A stretch of DNA of 64,000 nt, from positions 1 through 64,000 of the forward strand of contig CAKZPE010000009.1 of the NCBI GenBank assembly GCA_937138495.1. Direction: 5' to 3'. The translations under genes were made by a program, and so were the position numbers. This document shows, in pieces, positions 29,043-39,236 of this stretch; positions within the stretch are counted from its first letter, which is position 1; each line of letters begins with the position of its first letter. Below the pieces are notes generated by a model. It ran no database searches, was not told the origin of the DNA, and was given only the letters and a program-made list of their open reading frames with translations. Origin of the DNA: an uncultured Oceanospirillaceae bacterium (GTDB lineage: Bacteria > Pseudomonadota > Gammaproteobacteria > Pseudomonadales > Balneatricaceae).

Positions 29043-30221
29043 ATGGCCCATGTTCCTCAGATCAGAATACCGGCAACCTATATCCGTGGTGGTACCAGTA
29101 AAGGGGTGTTTTTCAGCCTTGAAGAATTGCCGGAAGTGGCTCAGGTACCGGGGCCTGCACGGGATGCGTTGTTGCAGCGGGTGATTGGCAGTCCGGACCC
29201 TTACGGTAAACAAACCGACGGTATGGGCGGTGCAACCTCCAGTACCAGCAAAACGGTCATTCTGGCGAAGAGCAGTCAGCCTGATCATGATGTGGATTAT
29301 CTGTTTGGTCAGGTCGCGATTGATAAACCGTTCGTCGACTGGAGCGGTAATTGCGGAAACCTGTCAGCAGCGGTGGGCGCATTTGCCATCAGCAAAGGGC
29401 TGGTGGACGCTTCACGGGTGCCGGAGAACGGTGTTGCCGTGGTCAGAATCTGGCAGGCTAATATTCAGAAAACCATTATTGCTCATGTGCCGATGACAGA
29501 TGGTGATGTACAGGAAACCGGTGATTTTGAGTTAGACGGCGTTACCTTTCCGGCTGCAGAAGTGCAGGTAGAGTTCATGTCTCCGGCGGATGGTGAAGGT
29601 GCGATGTTTCCGACCGGCAACCTGGTGGATGAGCTGGCCGTGCCCGGCGTTGGGAATCTGTCAGCCACCATGATCAATGCCGGTATTCCGACGATCTTCG
29701 TGAAGGCTGAAGAGATTGGTTATACCGGTATGGAGCTGCAGGATGATATTAACAATGATGAAGCTGCACTGGCGAAGTTTGAATTAATCCGTGCCCACGG
29801 CGCCGTGCGCATGGGGCTGATCAGTGATATCAGTGAAGCCGCTGGCCGTCAGCATACCCCTAAGGTCGCGTTTGTAGCGCCACCGTCAGATTACGTGTCT
29901 TCCAGTGGCAAGGCGATTGCGGCAGGAGAGATTGATCTGCAGGTGCGGGCGTTGTCCATGGGCAAGCTTCACCACGCCATGATGGGGACGGCGGCAGTAG
30001 CAATCGGAACTGCCGCTGCGATTCCCGGTACGCTGGTGAACCTGGCGGCCGGCGGCGGTGAACGTAGCGCAGTCCGCTTTGGACATCCTTCCGGAACCTT
30101 GCGGGTTGGTGCAGAAGCTGCCTGTGATAATGGAGAATGGACGGCAACAAAGGCCGTTATGAGTCGCAGCGCGCGGGTCTTAATGGAGGGCTGGGTGCGG
30201 ATTCCCGGTGACTGTTTCTGA
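29043..30221 (+). CDS. prpF: 2-methylaconitate cis-trans isomerase PrpF
   Basis: This 392-aa PrpF/DUF453 protein is needed together with AcnD in the methylcitrate cycle because it isomerises the AcnD product to a form used by the aconitase AcnB. It starts with IPATYIRGGTSKGVFF, has DGMGGATSSTSKTVIL, DWSGNCGNLSAAVGAFA with the catalytic-type cysteine and lysine, and ends WVRIPGDCF. It is last in the operon and is followed by a strong terminator. Confidence 0.95.
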   Translation: MAHVPQIRIPATYIRGGTSKGVFFSLEELPEVAQVPGPARDALLQRVIGSPDPYGKQTDGMGGATSSTSKTVILAKSSQPDHDVDYLFGQVAIDKPFVDWSGNCGNLSAAVGAFAISKGLVDASRVPENGVAVVRIWQANIQKTIIAHVPMTDGDVQETGDFELDGVTFPAAEVQVEFMSPADGEGAMFPTGNLVDELAVPGVGNLSATMINAGIPTIFVKAEEIGYTGMELQDDINNDEAALAKFELIRAHGAVRMGLISDISEAAGRQHTPKVAFVAPPSDYVSSSGKAIAAGEIDLQVRALSMGKLHHAMMGTAAVAIGTAAAIPGTLVNLAAGGGERSAVRFGHPSGTLRVGAEAACDNGEWTATKAVMSRSARVLMEGWVRIPGDCF

Positions 30222-30248
30222 TCCTGACGTTGAGCAATCTGAAGGCAA

Positions 30249-30278
30249 TAAAAAAGGACTCATATGAGTCCTTTTTTA
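30249..30278. terminator. Bidirectional intrinsic terminator between prpF and the MetA-family gene
   Basis: The perfect palindrome GGACTCATATGAGTCC (30256-30271) is flanked by six A and six T, between convergent genes. Confidence 0.9.
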
Positions 30279-30298
30279 TGTCTTTCAGGGCCTCAGAG

Positions 30299-31381
30299 CT
30301 ATTTACCTGAGTACAGGCCCAGCGGATCGTTCGGATCAAGCTGGTCTTCAAATTGCTTGGTGCGGTCCACGTTAGTGGTCTGATAAACCTGCCCCAGCCA
30401 CCGGTTGGTAAAGGCATTGGCGGTATCCTGCCAGCTGTTGTGTACCAGTGGAGTGACATGTTTCTCCGGAAATTCTGGCAGCTCAGTCCTGTTTTCCATC
30501 GCACGGGTCAGGCGCAGCTGGTATTCCTCCAGAATGGCCTGGGACTGCAGCGACAGATAGTTCGACGGGAATGGCGGATAATCGCCACGGTCACCGCTGA
30601 CATAACGCATCACCTCCCGCTTGTATTCTTTTAACAGGCTGATGGTGTCGTATTCGGGGTGACCCTGCAGGAAAATAATCCGGAAACCGTCTTCACTGAC
30701 CGCCAGGTGAGGACCCGCTTCTTCGGATTCCACCAGCACTTTAAGGCCGGCATTGCGCATTGCATCGCTGGCTACTTCATTATGGCGTGAATGGCAGGCA
30801 TCAAAGCGGCTGTTCATGCCGTGCACCAGCGGGTGAGTCGGGTCGCTGACGGTATGGTTGAACAGGCCCCAGCATTTTTCCGGCAGGGGCTGGCGGTCAA
30901 TGTCGTATTTGATTTTCAGCAGGGCATGGGATGCCAGGCACGAACACAGAATGGATGTGACATTGCCGTACGCCCAGTCGACGACTTCCTTCAGGGGTTC
31001 CCAGAAATCTTCGTCCTGAATGTTTTTGTTGGCGACATTTGCGCCGGTAATGACGAGCGCATCCAGGCCTTCCAGTTTAAGCTGCTCAAAATCATCGTAA
31101 TAATCAGCCACGTACTGCTGAATGTCCGGGCTGCGTTTTTCAACATTGATTGTGAACGGGTGAAAAATAAACTGAGCTATCTGGTTACTGCTCGCGATCA
31201 GTCGCAGAAATTGCCGCTCGGTAGCAGTGAATGCTGCATCCGGCATCATGTTGAGGAAGCCGATGTGCAGTTCACGAATATCCTGAGTGGTGGCGCGCTC
31301 ATGGGTGAGGATCGCGAAACCTTCAGCTGCTAATTTTGTATAGCTGGGTAAGACCCGGCTGGAAGGGGTAATAATCGGCAT
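30299..31381 (-). CDS. metA: MetA-family homoserine O-acyltransferase
   Basis: This 360-aa protein belongs to the MetA glutamine-amidotransferase-fold family. It contains IGFLNMMPDAAF, the TSILCSCLASHALL block in which Cys148 aligns with the catalytic Cys142 of E. coli MetA, HSRHNEVASD, and LQGHPEYDTISL with the catalytic His and Glu. The residue that separates succinyl- (Gly) from acetyl-CoA (Glu) users in the family appears to be Ala117 in ITGANVANK, so the acyl donor is uncertain; a small residue argues for succinyl-CoA. The protein is divergent from E. coli MetA and about 50 residues longer. It is 9 nt downstream of an unassigned P-loop ATPase, which is unusual for a methionine gene. A different acyl acceptor cannot be excluded. 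Confidence 0.8.
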   Translation of the reverse strand: MPIITPSSRVLPSYTKLAAEGFAILTHERATTQDIRELHIGFLNMMPDAAFTATERQFLRLIASSNQIAQFIFHPFTINVEKRSPDIQQYVADYYDDFEQLKLEGLDALVITGANVANKNIQDEDFWEPLKEVVDWAYGNVTSILCSCLASHALLKIKYDIDRQPLPEKCWGLFNHTVSDPTHPLVHGMNSRFDACHSRHNEVASDAMRNAGLKVLVESEEAGPHLAVSEDGFRIIFLQGHPEYDTISLLKEYKREVMRYVSGDRGDYPPFPSNYLSLQSQAILEEYQLRLTRAMENRTELPEFPEKHVTPLVHNSWQDTANAFTNRWLGQVYQTTNVDRTKQFEDQLDPNDPLGLYSGK

Positions 31382-31390
31382 AATAAATTC

Positions 31391-32227
31391 CTAGCGGCGG
31401 GCGCTGGCAGTAATAATATCAATGAAGTCGGCTTCAGTTTTGCAGGTGGCCAGCTCGCTTGCCTGAACAGTATAACCATAGTTGTCCGCAATGTGCTGAT
31501 AGCGGGGCAGGCGCGAGTGGAAAAGGTTTGGGAATACCCAGCGGATAAAATCATCCGGTTCCATCATTGCCAGATATTCCAGGGCGCGCTCCTGCTGATA
31601 TTTCCCCAGTTGTTCGAGGATAAAGTCCTGACGGTAATAAAGCGGTTTCGGACTTTTCTGTGCCCGTTCGATCAGCTTGATTTCATCTTCAGGGGAGGTT
31701 TTGATGTACAGAATCAGTGTGTTTTTAGCCAGTACTTCAAACACGCCCGGTTCATCAATTTCACACAGGCTGCCGGTGGAATCGTTGATAAAATGGTTGT
31801 GGCCTTCAGCATGGGCTTTTTCAATGAATTTGGGCACGTCATACGCGGAGGCAATTTCGGCTTCCAGATAGAGTTTCTGGCGGCGCAGGAATTCCGGCAG
31901 GGCCAGGCCTTCTTTTTCCGGATTGCCCAGTTTACCCAGAAAAGCAGACACCGAACTCAGGTTATTGATGGTGACGTTATTGCTGATACTGATGGAGTTA
32001 TTTTCCAGCAGTTCACGCAAGAAAGGCACGGTCATCGCTTTGTCGCGCAGGTTAGCTTCAATGTCGCTGTTCAGATATTTATGACCAATCCGGTAGTCAG
32101 CAGAAAAGTGGTACCAGTTTTTGGCTTCCAGAATGTTGGATATATAGGTTTTACCTACTCCAGACATCCCCATCAGGGTGACCGCTTTATTCGGGCTGGC
32201 GAGGAATTCGTCAATGTTCATACGCAT
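31391..32227 (-). CDS. P-loop ATPase/kinase-like protein paired with the MetA-family gene
   Basis: This 278-aa protein has a clear P-loop, LMGMSGVGKTYIS, at residues about 17-29. It resembles small-molecule kinases (shikimate or gluconate kinase shape), with SADYRIGHKYL after it and NDSTGSLCEIDEPG in the middle. A hydrophobic strand TLILYIKTS precedes an EDEIKLIERAQ region that could be the lid. The rest is not recognisable. No substrate can be assigned. It is the first gene of a two-gene minus-strand unit with the MetA-family enzyme (9-nt gap). The start may instead be the second ATG, two codons on. Confidence 0.7.
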   Translation of the reverse strand: MRMNIDEFLASPNKAVTLMGMSGVGKTYISNILEAKNWYHFSADYRIGHKYLNSDIEANLRDKAMTVPFLRELLENNSISISNNVTINNLSSVSAFLGKLGNPEKEGLALPEFLRRQKLYLEAEIASAYDVPKFIEKAHAEGHNHFINDSTGSLCEIDEPGVFEVLAKNTLILYIKTSPEDEIKLIERAQKSPKPLYYRQDFILEQLGKYQQERALEYLAMMEPDDFIRWVFPNLFHSRLPRYQHIADNYGYTVQASELATCKTEADFIDIITASARR

Positions 32228-32423
32228 AAAGATCGTGCTCAGTTGATAGGGTTGACGGTGAACCGGAAGTGACAGATAACGCTGTAAACGAAGGTGCTAA
32301 GTATCTGACGGACCGGCAAATACTATACCAAAGCGGTGGCCTGAAAAAGGGGGAAATGCGACCTGCCAGCCCGGTTGAAAGTGGGGCGGCAGGCAAGGCT
32401 CTGCGTTGTTGATAAAGGAAGGA

Positions 32424-32924
32424 TCAGCTGGCCTGAAGTTTAAGTGCCAGCTTGTTAAATGCCAGTTTTCCTTTTTGAATGCTGTCCACGGCGCGGCCAT
32501 GGTATCGCTCGTCGTTATCATTCATGGCTTTCTTCAGATCAAGTCCGATTTTGAGCACGTTATCAAACAGGGTAAAAAGAGGGAGCAGTCGCTTGCGGGC
32601 GAGGTAGGGTTTGTTTTCGTAGAGAACTGCTGCGTAATGATTTTTCAGATCAATATAGGCAGGTGTCCAGGTCAGATTACGGTAAGCGACATAGCCATCC
32701 GGATCGTTCTTTGATTTGTGGTCATCATAAGCGTGTTCTATGTCATTGAGGCTGCGTTCATAGTCTTGCTTAAACACTGTTACGAATTCTTTGATATTCA
32801 GATCTGACAGCTGAGGAACCGGACGCACTGCTTTTTCTTCCGTTGCGTCATTTCCGCAGCCGTGCAGCATTAACATCAGGCATGTCATGAAAATGCCCGC
32901 AAGTAAACGGTGCGGCTGATGCAT
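32424..32924 (-). CDS. Putative lipoprotein of unknown function
   Basis: This 166-aa protein has a signal peptide with a basic start (MHQPHRLLAG), a hydrophobic core and the lipobox-like LMLHGC, giving Cys23 as the lipidated residue. The mature part is polar and helical, with several tyrosines and lysines and no recognised domain. The residue after the cysteine is Gly, so outer-membrane sorting is expected. The 196 bases to the ATPase gene hold nothing obvious. No neighbours suggest a function. Confidence 0.65.
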   Translation of the reverse strand: MHQPHRLLAGIFMTCLMLMLHGCGNDATEEKAVRPVPQLSDLNIKEFVTVFKQDYERSLNDIEHAYDDHKSKNDPDGYVAYRNLTWTPAYIDLKNHYAAVLYENKPYLARKRLLPLFTLFDNVLKIGLDLKKAMNDNDERYHGRAVDSIQKGKLAFNKLALKLQAS

Positions 32925-33070
32925 AATTGGTTTTCCCTGTACCCTGTGATATACCCATTTTTATCGAGCGGTAAAGAAATGAAAAGCGATTGATTGCCCA
33001 AACTGAGTTTTGTGGGCATTCATTGAACTGATCTGTTGATTCAGGGCAGTAATCCTGTCCCGGATTTAAT

Positions 33071-33895
33071 ATGGAAGATGCGGAGATGACGGACTGGATA
33101 ACGGCGGAACCTTACCTGCGGGCAGGGGCTCCGGCGGTGCTGTTTCTGCTGATGGCGGTGTGGGAATGGCGTCGCCCGGCCAGGGCGCGCGTGCTCAGCC
33201 GCGGTTATCGCTGGCGCCATAATTTACTGCTGGTCACCCTGAACAGTTCACTGGTTCGGTTTGTGATGCCGGTCGCGCCGGTTGCGGTGGCATTGTATTC
33301 ACAACAGCAACAGAGTGGCATGTTTCATGTGCTGGATTTGCCCTTTGCTGTCAGTTGTGCGCTGACCCTGATCATGCTTGATTTTGTCCTGTACTGGCAG
33401 CACCGGATGTTGCACCGGATTCCGCTGTTATGGCGTTTGCACCGGATGCATCATGCGGATCATGATGTGGATGTGAGTACCGGACTGCGTTTTCATCCTT
33501 TAGAAATAATGCTTTCTCTGCTGATTAAAGTGCTGGTGGTGTGGTTGCTCGGAGCGCCGGTTGAAGCTGTGATCATTTTTGAAGTGGTGCTCAGTGCTAT
33601 GGCGATTTTTAATCATGCCAATGTGGCTGTGCCTCAGCCGTTTGAACGCTGGCTTCGCTGGCTGGTGGTGACCCCGGATATGCACCGGATTCATCACGCC
33701 TTAAATCTGCAGGAAACCCATTCCAATTTTGGTTTCAACCTGTCGTGCTGGGACCGGTGGCTGGGCAGTTACCGGCCGGTTGCCCGTACTCCGTTTCGAA
33801 TAGGTGTATACGGGCTGATGCGACGGCGGGAGCAGCGTATCGACCGGTTACTGACTCAGCCATTCCGATATTTGCCGGATGAACGGGGTCACTGA
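33071..33895 (+). CDS. Sterol desaturase / fatty acid hydroxylase superfamily protein
   Basis: This 274-aa integral membrane protein carries the histidine clusters of the di-iron superfamily: YWQHRMLH, LHRMHHADHD, a later FNHANV and HRIHHALN. Membrane segments flank them (about residues 15-30, 50-72, 85-110 and 150-180). The family hydroxylates or desaturates sterols, fatty acids or carotenoids, and the substrate here is unknown. The final seven bases overlap the end of the convergent phaC gene. An internal ATG at 33086 is an alternative start. Confidence 0.82.
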   Translation: MEDAEMTDWITAEPYLRAGAPAVLFLLMAVWEWRRPARARVLSRGYRWRHNLLLVTLNSSLVRFVMPVAPVAVALYSQQQQSGMFHVLDLPFAVSCALTLIMLDFVLYWQHRMLHRIPLLWRLHRMHHADHDVDVSTGLRFHPLEIMLSLLIKVLVVWLLGAPVEAVIIFEVVLSAMAIFNHANVAVPQPFERWLRWLVVTPDMHRIHHALNLQETHSNFGFNLSCWDRWLGSYRPVARTPFRIGVYGLMRRREQRIDRLLTQPFRYLPDERGH

Positions 33896-34956
33896 TCGCG
33901 GGCTGTCAGCCACTGGCTGATGGCAGGCGCGACGGTTTGCTGTGACTTTTGTGAAACAAATACACCGATATGGCCGGACTTAATTTCCAGTGCCTGATAG
34001 TCATCGCTGGCAGTCAGGCCATTCAGTGCTTTTGAGGCAGCAGGGGGGACAAGATGATCATAACGGCCAAATACATTGAGGATAGGTTGCCGGATCTGCT
34101 TCAGGCTGACGGGCTGATTACTGACCTGCACGCTGTTGTTAATAAAGCCGTTGTTGTGGAAGAACTGTGTGACAAACTCCCGGAACATTTCGCCAGCCTG
34201 ATCCGGGCTGTCGTTAATCCATTTTTCCATTCTCAGAAAGTTTGCCGCCTGTTGCTCAGTTGAGCATTGGGCAGGCATGTTCAGATACTTTTGCAGGCTA
34301 AGCCGCATGGGCATCAGCGCAGCGTAAGCGTCGTTAAGCATTTGTCCGGGAATGTTGCCGAGCGTGTCGACCATCAGGTCTACGTTGATCTGTTGGATCA
34401 GGTGGCTGAGCATATTATCCGGAGTATGAAAATCTATCGGGGTGACCATGGTGATCAGATTTTTAATGTTGTCCGGGAACAGGCTGGTATAGGTCAGGCT
34501 CAGGCATCCTCCCTGGCAGATGCCCAGCAGGTTGATCTTTGGCTGGCCGCTGTGGTGTTTAACCTGTTCCACACAGTTATGCAGGTAGCCGTTGATATAG
34601 TCATCCATATCCAGATACCGGTCGGCGGCATCCGGGTATCCCCAGTCGATCAGATAGACCGGAATCCCGCTGTCGGTCAGGCGGGTAATAAATGAACCTT
34701 GTTTATCCAGATCCAGCATATAGGGCCGGTTGACCAGCGCATAGCAGATCAGTAAGGGAGTCTGGCAGCTTTGCTTTACTTCGGACCGGTACTTATAAAG
34801 TTGAAGTTTATCTTCGGTATGGATGCAGTCTTTCGGGCTTGGCCCGACTGTGCACTCAGGCAGGGATTGCAGAGTGCGATAGCTGTCCGTCAGTTGTTGG
34901 TTAAACTGGCTGATCTCAGTAAACAGTTGCTGAGCCGTAAAGACGGGGCGGGTCAT
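33889..34956 (-). CDS. phaC: Class III poly(3-hydroxyalkanoate) synthase subunit PhaC
   Basis: This 355-aa length is that of class III PhaC, much shorter than class I/II synthases. The lipase-box variant [12 protein letters not shown] places the catalytic cysteine at Cys147; [10 protein letters not shown] and SGHIGVFVS supply the aspartate and histidine. It polymerises hydroxyacyl-CoA at the granule surface as a complex with PhaE. It is downstream of phaE with a four-base overlap (ATGA), so the subunits are translationally coupled. No phaA, phaB, phasin or depolymerase gene is nearby. Confidence 0.92.
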   Translation of the reverse strand: MTRPVFTAQQLFTEISQFNQQLTDSYRTLQSLPECTVGPSPKDCIHTEDKLQLYKYRSEVKQSCQTPLLICYALVNRPYMLDLDKQGSFITRLTDSGIPVYLIDWGYPDAADRYLDMDDYINGYLHNCVEQVKHHSGQPKINLLGICQGGCLSLTYTSLFPDNIKNLITMVTPIDFHTPDNMLSHLIQQINVDLMVDTLGNIPGQMLNDAYAALMPMRLSLQKYLNMPAQCSTEQQAANFLRMEKWINDSPDQAGEMFREFVTQFFHNNGFINNSVQVSNQPVSLKQIRQPILNVFGRYDHLVPPAASKALNGLTASDDYQALEIKSGHIGVFVSQKSQQTVAPAISQWLTARDQ

Positions 34957-35906
34957 GACCGGGACTCCGTCCCTGACGGATGTTTGTCCGGTTCAGTCAT
35001 GCCAGTCAGTTGTGTCTCCAGCTGAGTCAGCCGCTGTTCGAGCCGTGCGATGGTCTGTTGTTGGGTTCTGACTTGTTTGCGTAATTTATGTTGCTGTTTC
35101 AGGCTTTGCTGATACGCCTGCTGGCTGACAAGTCCCGTCGCGAATGGCTGGCTGATGCTTTGCTGCAGTTTGATGATTTCCAGCAAGCTGTTATTAAAGG
35201 CCGCATGTCTGCTTTGATATTCCGGCGTGAATACCCGCTGGGAGTACGCCTTTTCATAGCAGTCGGTCCACTGGTCCAGTAAATGTTTAAGACTTTCCGG
35301 TGGGTGCTGTTCCAGCTGTTGAGTCAGGTTGGCGGATGTTTGCTCAAGGATTTGCCGATAGTCCTCATTTAAAGCGCTGAATGCATCCCGACAGTTCTGG
35401 CCGTGTTCCCGGAATGTATGCAGTTGTTCTTTATGACCCGGGCTTACGATGCTGTCAGGCAAGCTGTCTGCCTGCCGGATCAGCTGCTGAAGAAACGCAT
35501 CCAGCGCCTGTTGCCATTGTTGCAAATTAGGCTGACCCTTAGGGTTCAGCAGGCTGCTCAGTTGCCAGTTACGTGCAAACAGGCTGGCAGCTTTTTCGTC
35601 GAGTAATGTATGCAGCCCACTGACCAGTGTTTGCAAGTTTTCACTGTCATTGTTTGCGTGTGCAGTGTTTGCCTGTGCCGCTGCAAAATGTCGGTACAGA
35701 TCGGCAAACTCAGCGGCTAATTGCTGATTATCCCTGAGAAGCTGGCTGAGTTCGTCATTCTGTGTGGCAGACCGGTAAGGATTTTGCTGTATAAATGTTT
35801 GCCAGTCGCTGACCGGCGGGGTTGGTTGTCCCGACTGAAGTGCCTGCCAGAACGCCTGCTGTTGTTCCAGCCAGAGATCTGAAGGTGTTTGATTGTGTTG
35901 GCTCAT
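34953..35906 (-). CDS. phaE: Class III poly(3-hydroxyalkanoate) synthase subunit PhaE
   Basis: This 317-aa, Gln- and Leu-rich, mostly helical protein has the PhaE N-terminus [14 protein letters not shown] and a C-terminal coiled coil ([25 protein letters not shown]). PhaE has no catalytic residues; it stabilises and activates PhaC. The assignment rests on the coupling to class III phaC and on this composition. The order phaE then phaC is common for class III pairs. Confidence 0.85.
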   Translation of the reverse strand: MSQHNQTPSDLWLEQQQAFWQALQSGQPTPPVSDWQTFIQQNPYRSATQNDELSQLLRDNQQLAAEFADLYRHFAAAQANTAHANNDSENLQTLVSGLHTLLDEKAASLFARNWQLSSLLNPKGQPNLQQWQQALDAFLQQLIRQADSLPDSIVSPGHKEQLHTFREHGQNCRDAFSALNEDYRQILEQTSANLTQQLEQHPPESLKHLLDQWTDCYEKAYSQRVFTPEYQSRHAAFNNSLLEIIKLQQSISQPFATGLVSQQAYQQSLKQQHKLRKQVRTQQQTIARLEQRLTQLETQLTGMTEPDKHPSGTESRS

Positions 35907-35961
35907 GTCACAGCATCCTTTACCGGGCGGGTGTTATCTAGCTTAACGAATTCGTAAGGGC

Positions 35962-36837
35962 TTAGGTACCGCTGTCCGCGTCCAGCATTTCAATAAACCG
36001 CTGAGCCGCTTTGCTCAGAGTACGCTCTTTATGACTGATATAGCCTAACTGGCGGCTCACTGGCGGGGCATTGACGTTCAGGACGCTCAAGTCCTGATTA
36101 ATCATGGTGTCCGGCAGCAGGCTCCAGCCCAGCCCGATTTTCACCATCATGCGGATGGTGTCCAGATAGTTGGTGGACATGGCGGTTTTCAGCCTCAGTT
36201 CCGGGTGGCTGAACTGTTGTGCTGCGATTTGCCGGGTGAAGGTGGCGGAACCGGAAAGAATCGCATTGTAGGCAGTCAGTTCTTCAAGGCTGACACTGGG
36301 CTTGCTGGCCAGTGGATGATCAGGGCTGACTACATAGCGTAACGGATCGTCCCAGACCTTTTGCGCATGGATCTGCTTGTGAGGCTGGGGAGATAATGTA
36401 ATCAGCGCCAGTTCGAGGTCGCCTTTTAGTACGCCTTCGTAGGCAATTTCTGAAGCATCAAAGCGCAGATCCAGATCGACTTCCGGGCATTCTTTGGTGA
36501 AGCGGCGTAATACCGGCGGTAAACGGTGCAGGCTGATATGGTGGCTGGCGGCCATCGACAAGTTGCCGCTGACCTGGCCCTGCAGGTTATGGAGGGAGCG
36601 TTTGGCGTCCTGTAACTGGCGCAATATTTGCCGGGCCTGAGGCAGCAACGTATTGCCTGCTTCGGTGAGGCTGACCTTGCGGCCGATACGGTCAAAGAGT
36701 TTGCTGTCCAGCTGTTCTTCCAGCAGGGCGATGCGCTTGCTGATGGCCGACTGAGTCAGGTAAAGCTGCTCCGCCGCCAGGGAAAATGATGCTTTATCGG
36801 CGACGGTGACAAAGGCGTGCAGGCTGTTACTGTCCAT
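35962..36837 (-). CDS. LysR-type regulator divergent from leuCDB
   Basis: This 291-aa LTTR has the N-terminal winged helix-turn-helix (FVTVADKASFSLAAEQLYLTQSAISKRIALLEEQL), a linker helix and a substrate domain (GNLSMAASHHISLHRLPPVL through GLGWSLLPDTMI). It is divergent from leuC, as in Pseudomonas, and probably controls leucine synthesis genes in response to a pathway intermediate. The ligand is not established. The shared 261-bp region (36838-37098) contains a possible leuC promoter. Confidence 0.85.
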   Translation of the reverse strand: MDSNSLHAFVTVADKASFSLAAEQLYLTQSAISKRIALLEEQLDSKLFDRIGRKVSLTEAGNTLLPQARQILRQLQDAKRSLHNLQGQVSGNLSMAASHHISLHRLPPVLRRFTKECPEVDLDLRFDASEIAYEGVLKGDLELALITLSPQPHKQIHAQKVWDDPLRYVVSPDHPLASKPSVSLEELTAYNAILSGSATFTRQIAAQQFSHPELRLKTAMSTNYLDTIRMMVKIGLGWSLLPDTMINQDLSVLNVNAPPVSRQLGYISHKERTLSKAAQRFIEMLDADSGT

Positions 36838-36919
36838 AGGGAATCCGGCAGAAAAAAGGTGATCATATAAGCAGTATTTTCTATTCCTGGCTGGAATGCA
36901 ATCTATAAAAAATATGAAT

Positions 36920-36948
36920 TTGTTTTATCGGAAACCTTGCACTAGGAT
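36920..36948 (+). promoter_or_regulatory. Possible leuC promoter
   Basis: TTGTTT (36920-36925), a 17-nt spacer and TAGGAT (36943-36948) form a sigma70-like promoter about 150 nt upstream of leuC. The long leader could carry LysR-type or attenuation control, but no leucine-rich leader peptide was recognised. Confidence 0.35.
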
Positions 36949-37098
36949 ATGCGCTATCCAAGGAGTCTTTTCCACAGTACTGGTCCTGAATCAGGGCGTT
37001 TCCTGTGCGGTAGAAAAGGCTTTTTAAAGCCCGCATCAGACGGGCAGTAATGACATTATTAGGTTCGGAAGTGAGCCTGATGCCGACAGGAGCTAAAC

Positions 37099-38520
37099 AT
37101 GGCTGGCAAGACGTTATATGACAAGTTGTTCGAGCAACATCTGGTCCGTATGAATGAAGATGGCAGTGCGTTAATTTACATTGACCGCCAGGTACTGCAC
37201 GAAGTGACTTCACCACAGGCTTTCGAAGGGCTGCGCATTGCAGGCCGTAAGCCGTGGCGAATTGATGCCAATATCGCGACGCCGGATCACAACGTTCCAA
37301 CGACTGAACGTTCCGGTGGTGTTGAGGAGATTGTTGATCCGGTGTCAAAAATTCAGGTGAAAACCCTGGATGAGAACTGTGATGATTTCGGCATTCTGGA
37401 ATTCAAAATGAACGACAACCGTCAGGGGATCGTTCACGTAATGGCGCCTGAACAGGGGGCTATCTTACCGGGTGTGACCGCCGTTTGCGGTGACTCCCAC
37501 ACTGCTACTCTGGGTGCGCTGGGTGCGCTGGCCCACGGTATCGGTACCTCTGAAGTTGAGCATGTGCTGGCAACTCAGTGCCTGATCACCAAGAAGATGA
37601 AAAACATGCTGGTTCGTGTTGACGGCGAACTGGGTGTGGGCGTGACGCCTAAGGATGTCATCCTGCACATCATCGGTGTCATCGGTACTGCCGGCGGTAC
37701 CGGTTACGCGATCGAGTTTGGCGGTGATGTTTTCCGCAATATGACCATGGAAGGCCGGATGACGGTCAGTAACATGGCGATTGAAGCCGGAGCCCGTGTT
37801 GGCCTGGTGGCAGTGGATCAGACCACCATTGATTATGTTGAAGGCCGGCCATTTGCGCCGAAAGCTGAACAGTGGGATGCCGCTGTTGCTGCCTGGCAGA
37901 ATCTGGTCTCTGATGCGGATGCTGAATTTGATGCAGTGGTTGAAATCAACGCGGCTGACATCGAGCCTCAGGTAACCTGGGGAACGTCTCCGGAGATGGT
38001 CGTGGGTGTTTCTGAGCTGGTGCCTAATCCTCAGAACGAAACAGATCCGGTGAAAGTGGACGGTATTGAGCGTGCCCTGAAATATATGGGGCTGGATGCC
38101 GATCAGAAAATTACGGATATACAGCTGGACCGCGTATTTATCGGTTCATGCACGAACTCCCGGATCGAAGATCTGCGTGATGCGGCCAAAGTTGTTGAAG
38201 GCCGTCAGGTTGCCGGTAACATTATTCAGGCGCTGGTAGTGCCGGGCTCCGGTCTGGTGAAAGATCAGGCTGAAGCTGAAGGTCTGGATAAGATCTTTAC
38301 CGCAGCGGGCCTTGAATGGCGTGAGCCTGGTTGCTCCATGTGTCTGGCAATGAACCCGGACAAGTTAGGGGCTGGTGAACACTGTGCGTCGACTTCTAAC
38401 CGTAACTTCGAAGGCCGTCAGGGCTTTGGTGGCCGGACGCATCTGGTGAGCCCTGCGATGGCCGCAGCGGCCGCGATTGCAGGTCATTTTGTAGATGTTC
38501 GTGAAATGGTTAAGGGATAA
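37099..38520 (+). CDS. leuC: 3-isopropylmalate dehydratase large subunit LeuC
   Basis: This 473-aa Fe-S enzyme subunit isomerises 2- to 3-isopropylmalate. Cluster cysteines are in [16 protein letters not shown] (Cys351) and [11 protein letters not shown] (Cys412, Cys415), which fits the E. coli positions. It starts [16 protein letters not shown], with ACAGGAG upstream. leuD follows after 12 nt. Confidence 0.97.
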   Translation: MAGKTLYDKLFEQHLVRMNEDGSALIYIDRQVLHEVTSPQAFEGLRIAGRKPWRIDANIATPDHNVPTTERSGGVEEIVDPVSKIQVKTLDENCDDFGILEFKMNDNRQGIVHVMAPEQGAILPGVTAVCGDSHTATLGALGALAHGIGTSEVEHVLATQCLITKKMKNMLVRVDGELGVGVTPKDVILHIIGVIGTAGGTGYAIEFGGDVFRNMTMEGRMTVSNMAIEAGARVGLVAVDQTTIDYVEGRPFAPKAEQWDAAVAAWQNLVSDADAEFDAVVEINAADIEPQVTWGTSPEMVVGVSELVPNPQNETDPVKVDGIERALKYMGLDADQKITDIQLDRVFIGSCTNSRIEDLRDAAKVVEGRQVAGNIIQALVVPGSGLVKDQAEAEGLDKIFTAAGLEWREPGCSMCLAMNPDKLGAGEHCASTSNRNFEGRQGFGGRTHLVSPAMAAAAAIAGHFVDVREMVKG

Positions 38521-38532
38521 GGGGAAGTAATC

Positions 38533-39180
38533 ATGAAAAAGTTTAATCAGCATAGCGGGATTGCCGTACCTTTAGACCGTGCCAACGTTGACACGGATAT
38601 GATCATCCCGAAGCAGTTTCTGAAATCCATCAAGCGTTCCGGCTTCGGTCCGAACCTGTTTGATGAGTTGCGTTATCTGGATGAAGGTTTGCCGGATCAG
38701 GACTGCAGTGGCCGTCCGGTAAATGAAGAATTTGTACTGAACCTGCCGCGTTACAAAGGTGCCAGTGTATTACTGGCCCGGGAAAACTTTGGTTGCGGGT
38801 CCAGCCGTGAGCATGCGCCATGGGCGCTGGATGATTACGGCTTCCGTTCGGTGATCGCACCGAGCTTTGCGGAAATCTTCTACAACAACTGCTTTAAAAA
38901 CGGTTTACTGCCAATCGTCCTGAGTGAAGCTGAGGTTGATCAGCTGTTCTCTGAAGTTGCCGCTAACGAAGGTTATGAACTCACTGTTGATCTTGAGCGT
39001 CAGGTTGTTGTAACGCCGTCCGGTGCTGAAATGGCGTTTGAAATTGATGATTTCCGTAAGCACTGTTTGTTGAATGGCCTGGATGATATCGGTCTGACAC
39101 TGCAGCACGCTGATGATATCCGTGCTTACGAAGAAAAAGCCCGCGCAGCAAGCCCATGGTTGTTTGACGCGATTCGCTAA
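38533..39180 (+). CDS. leuD: 3-isopropylmalate dehydratase small subunit LeuD
   Basis: This 215-aa swivel-domain subunit pairs with LeuC. It starts [31 protein letters not shown] and has [15 protein letters not shown], the substrate-binding signature. It is the second gene of the leuCDB unit. Confidence 0.96.
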   Translation: MKKFNQHSGIAVPLDRANVDTDMIIPKQFLKSIKRSGFGPNLFDELRYLDEGLPDQDCSGRPVNEEFVLNLPRYKGASVLLARENFGCGSSREHAPWALDDYGFRSVIAPSFAEIFYNNCFKNGLLPIVLSEAEVDQLFSEVAANEGYELTVDLERQVVVTPSGAEMAFEIDDFRKHCLLNGLDDIGLTLQHADDIRAYEEKARAASPWLFDAIR

Positions 39181-39236
39181 CAGAATTTTTAAGCAGCTGA
39201 GCTGTCGGCTGCTTCCCATATTACAAGGGTAGATAC

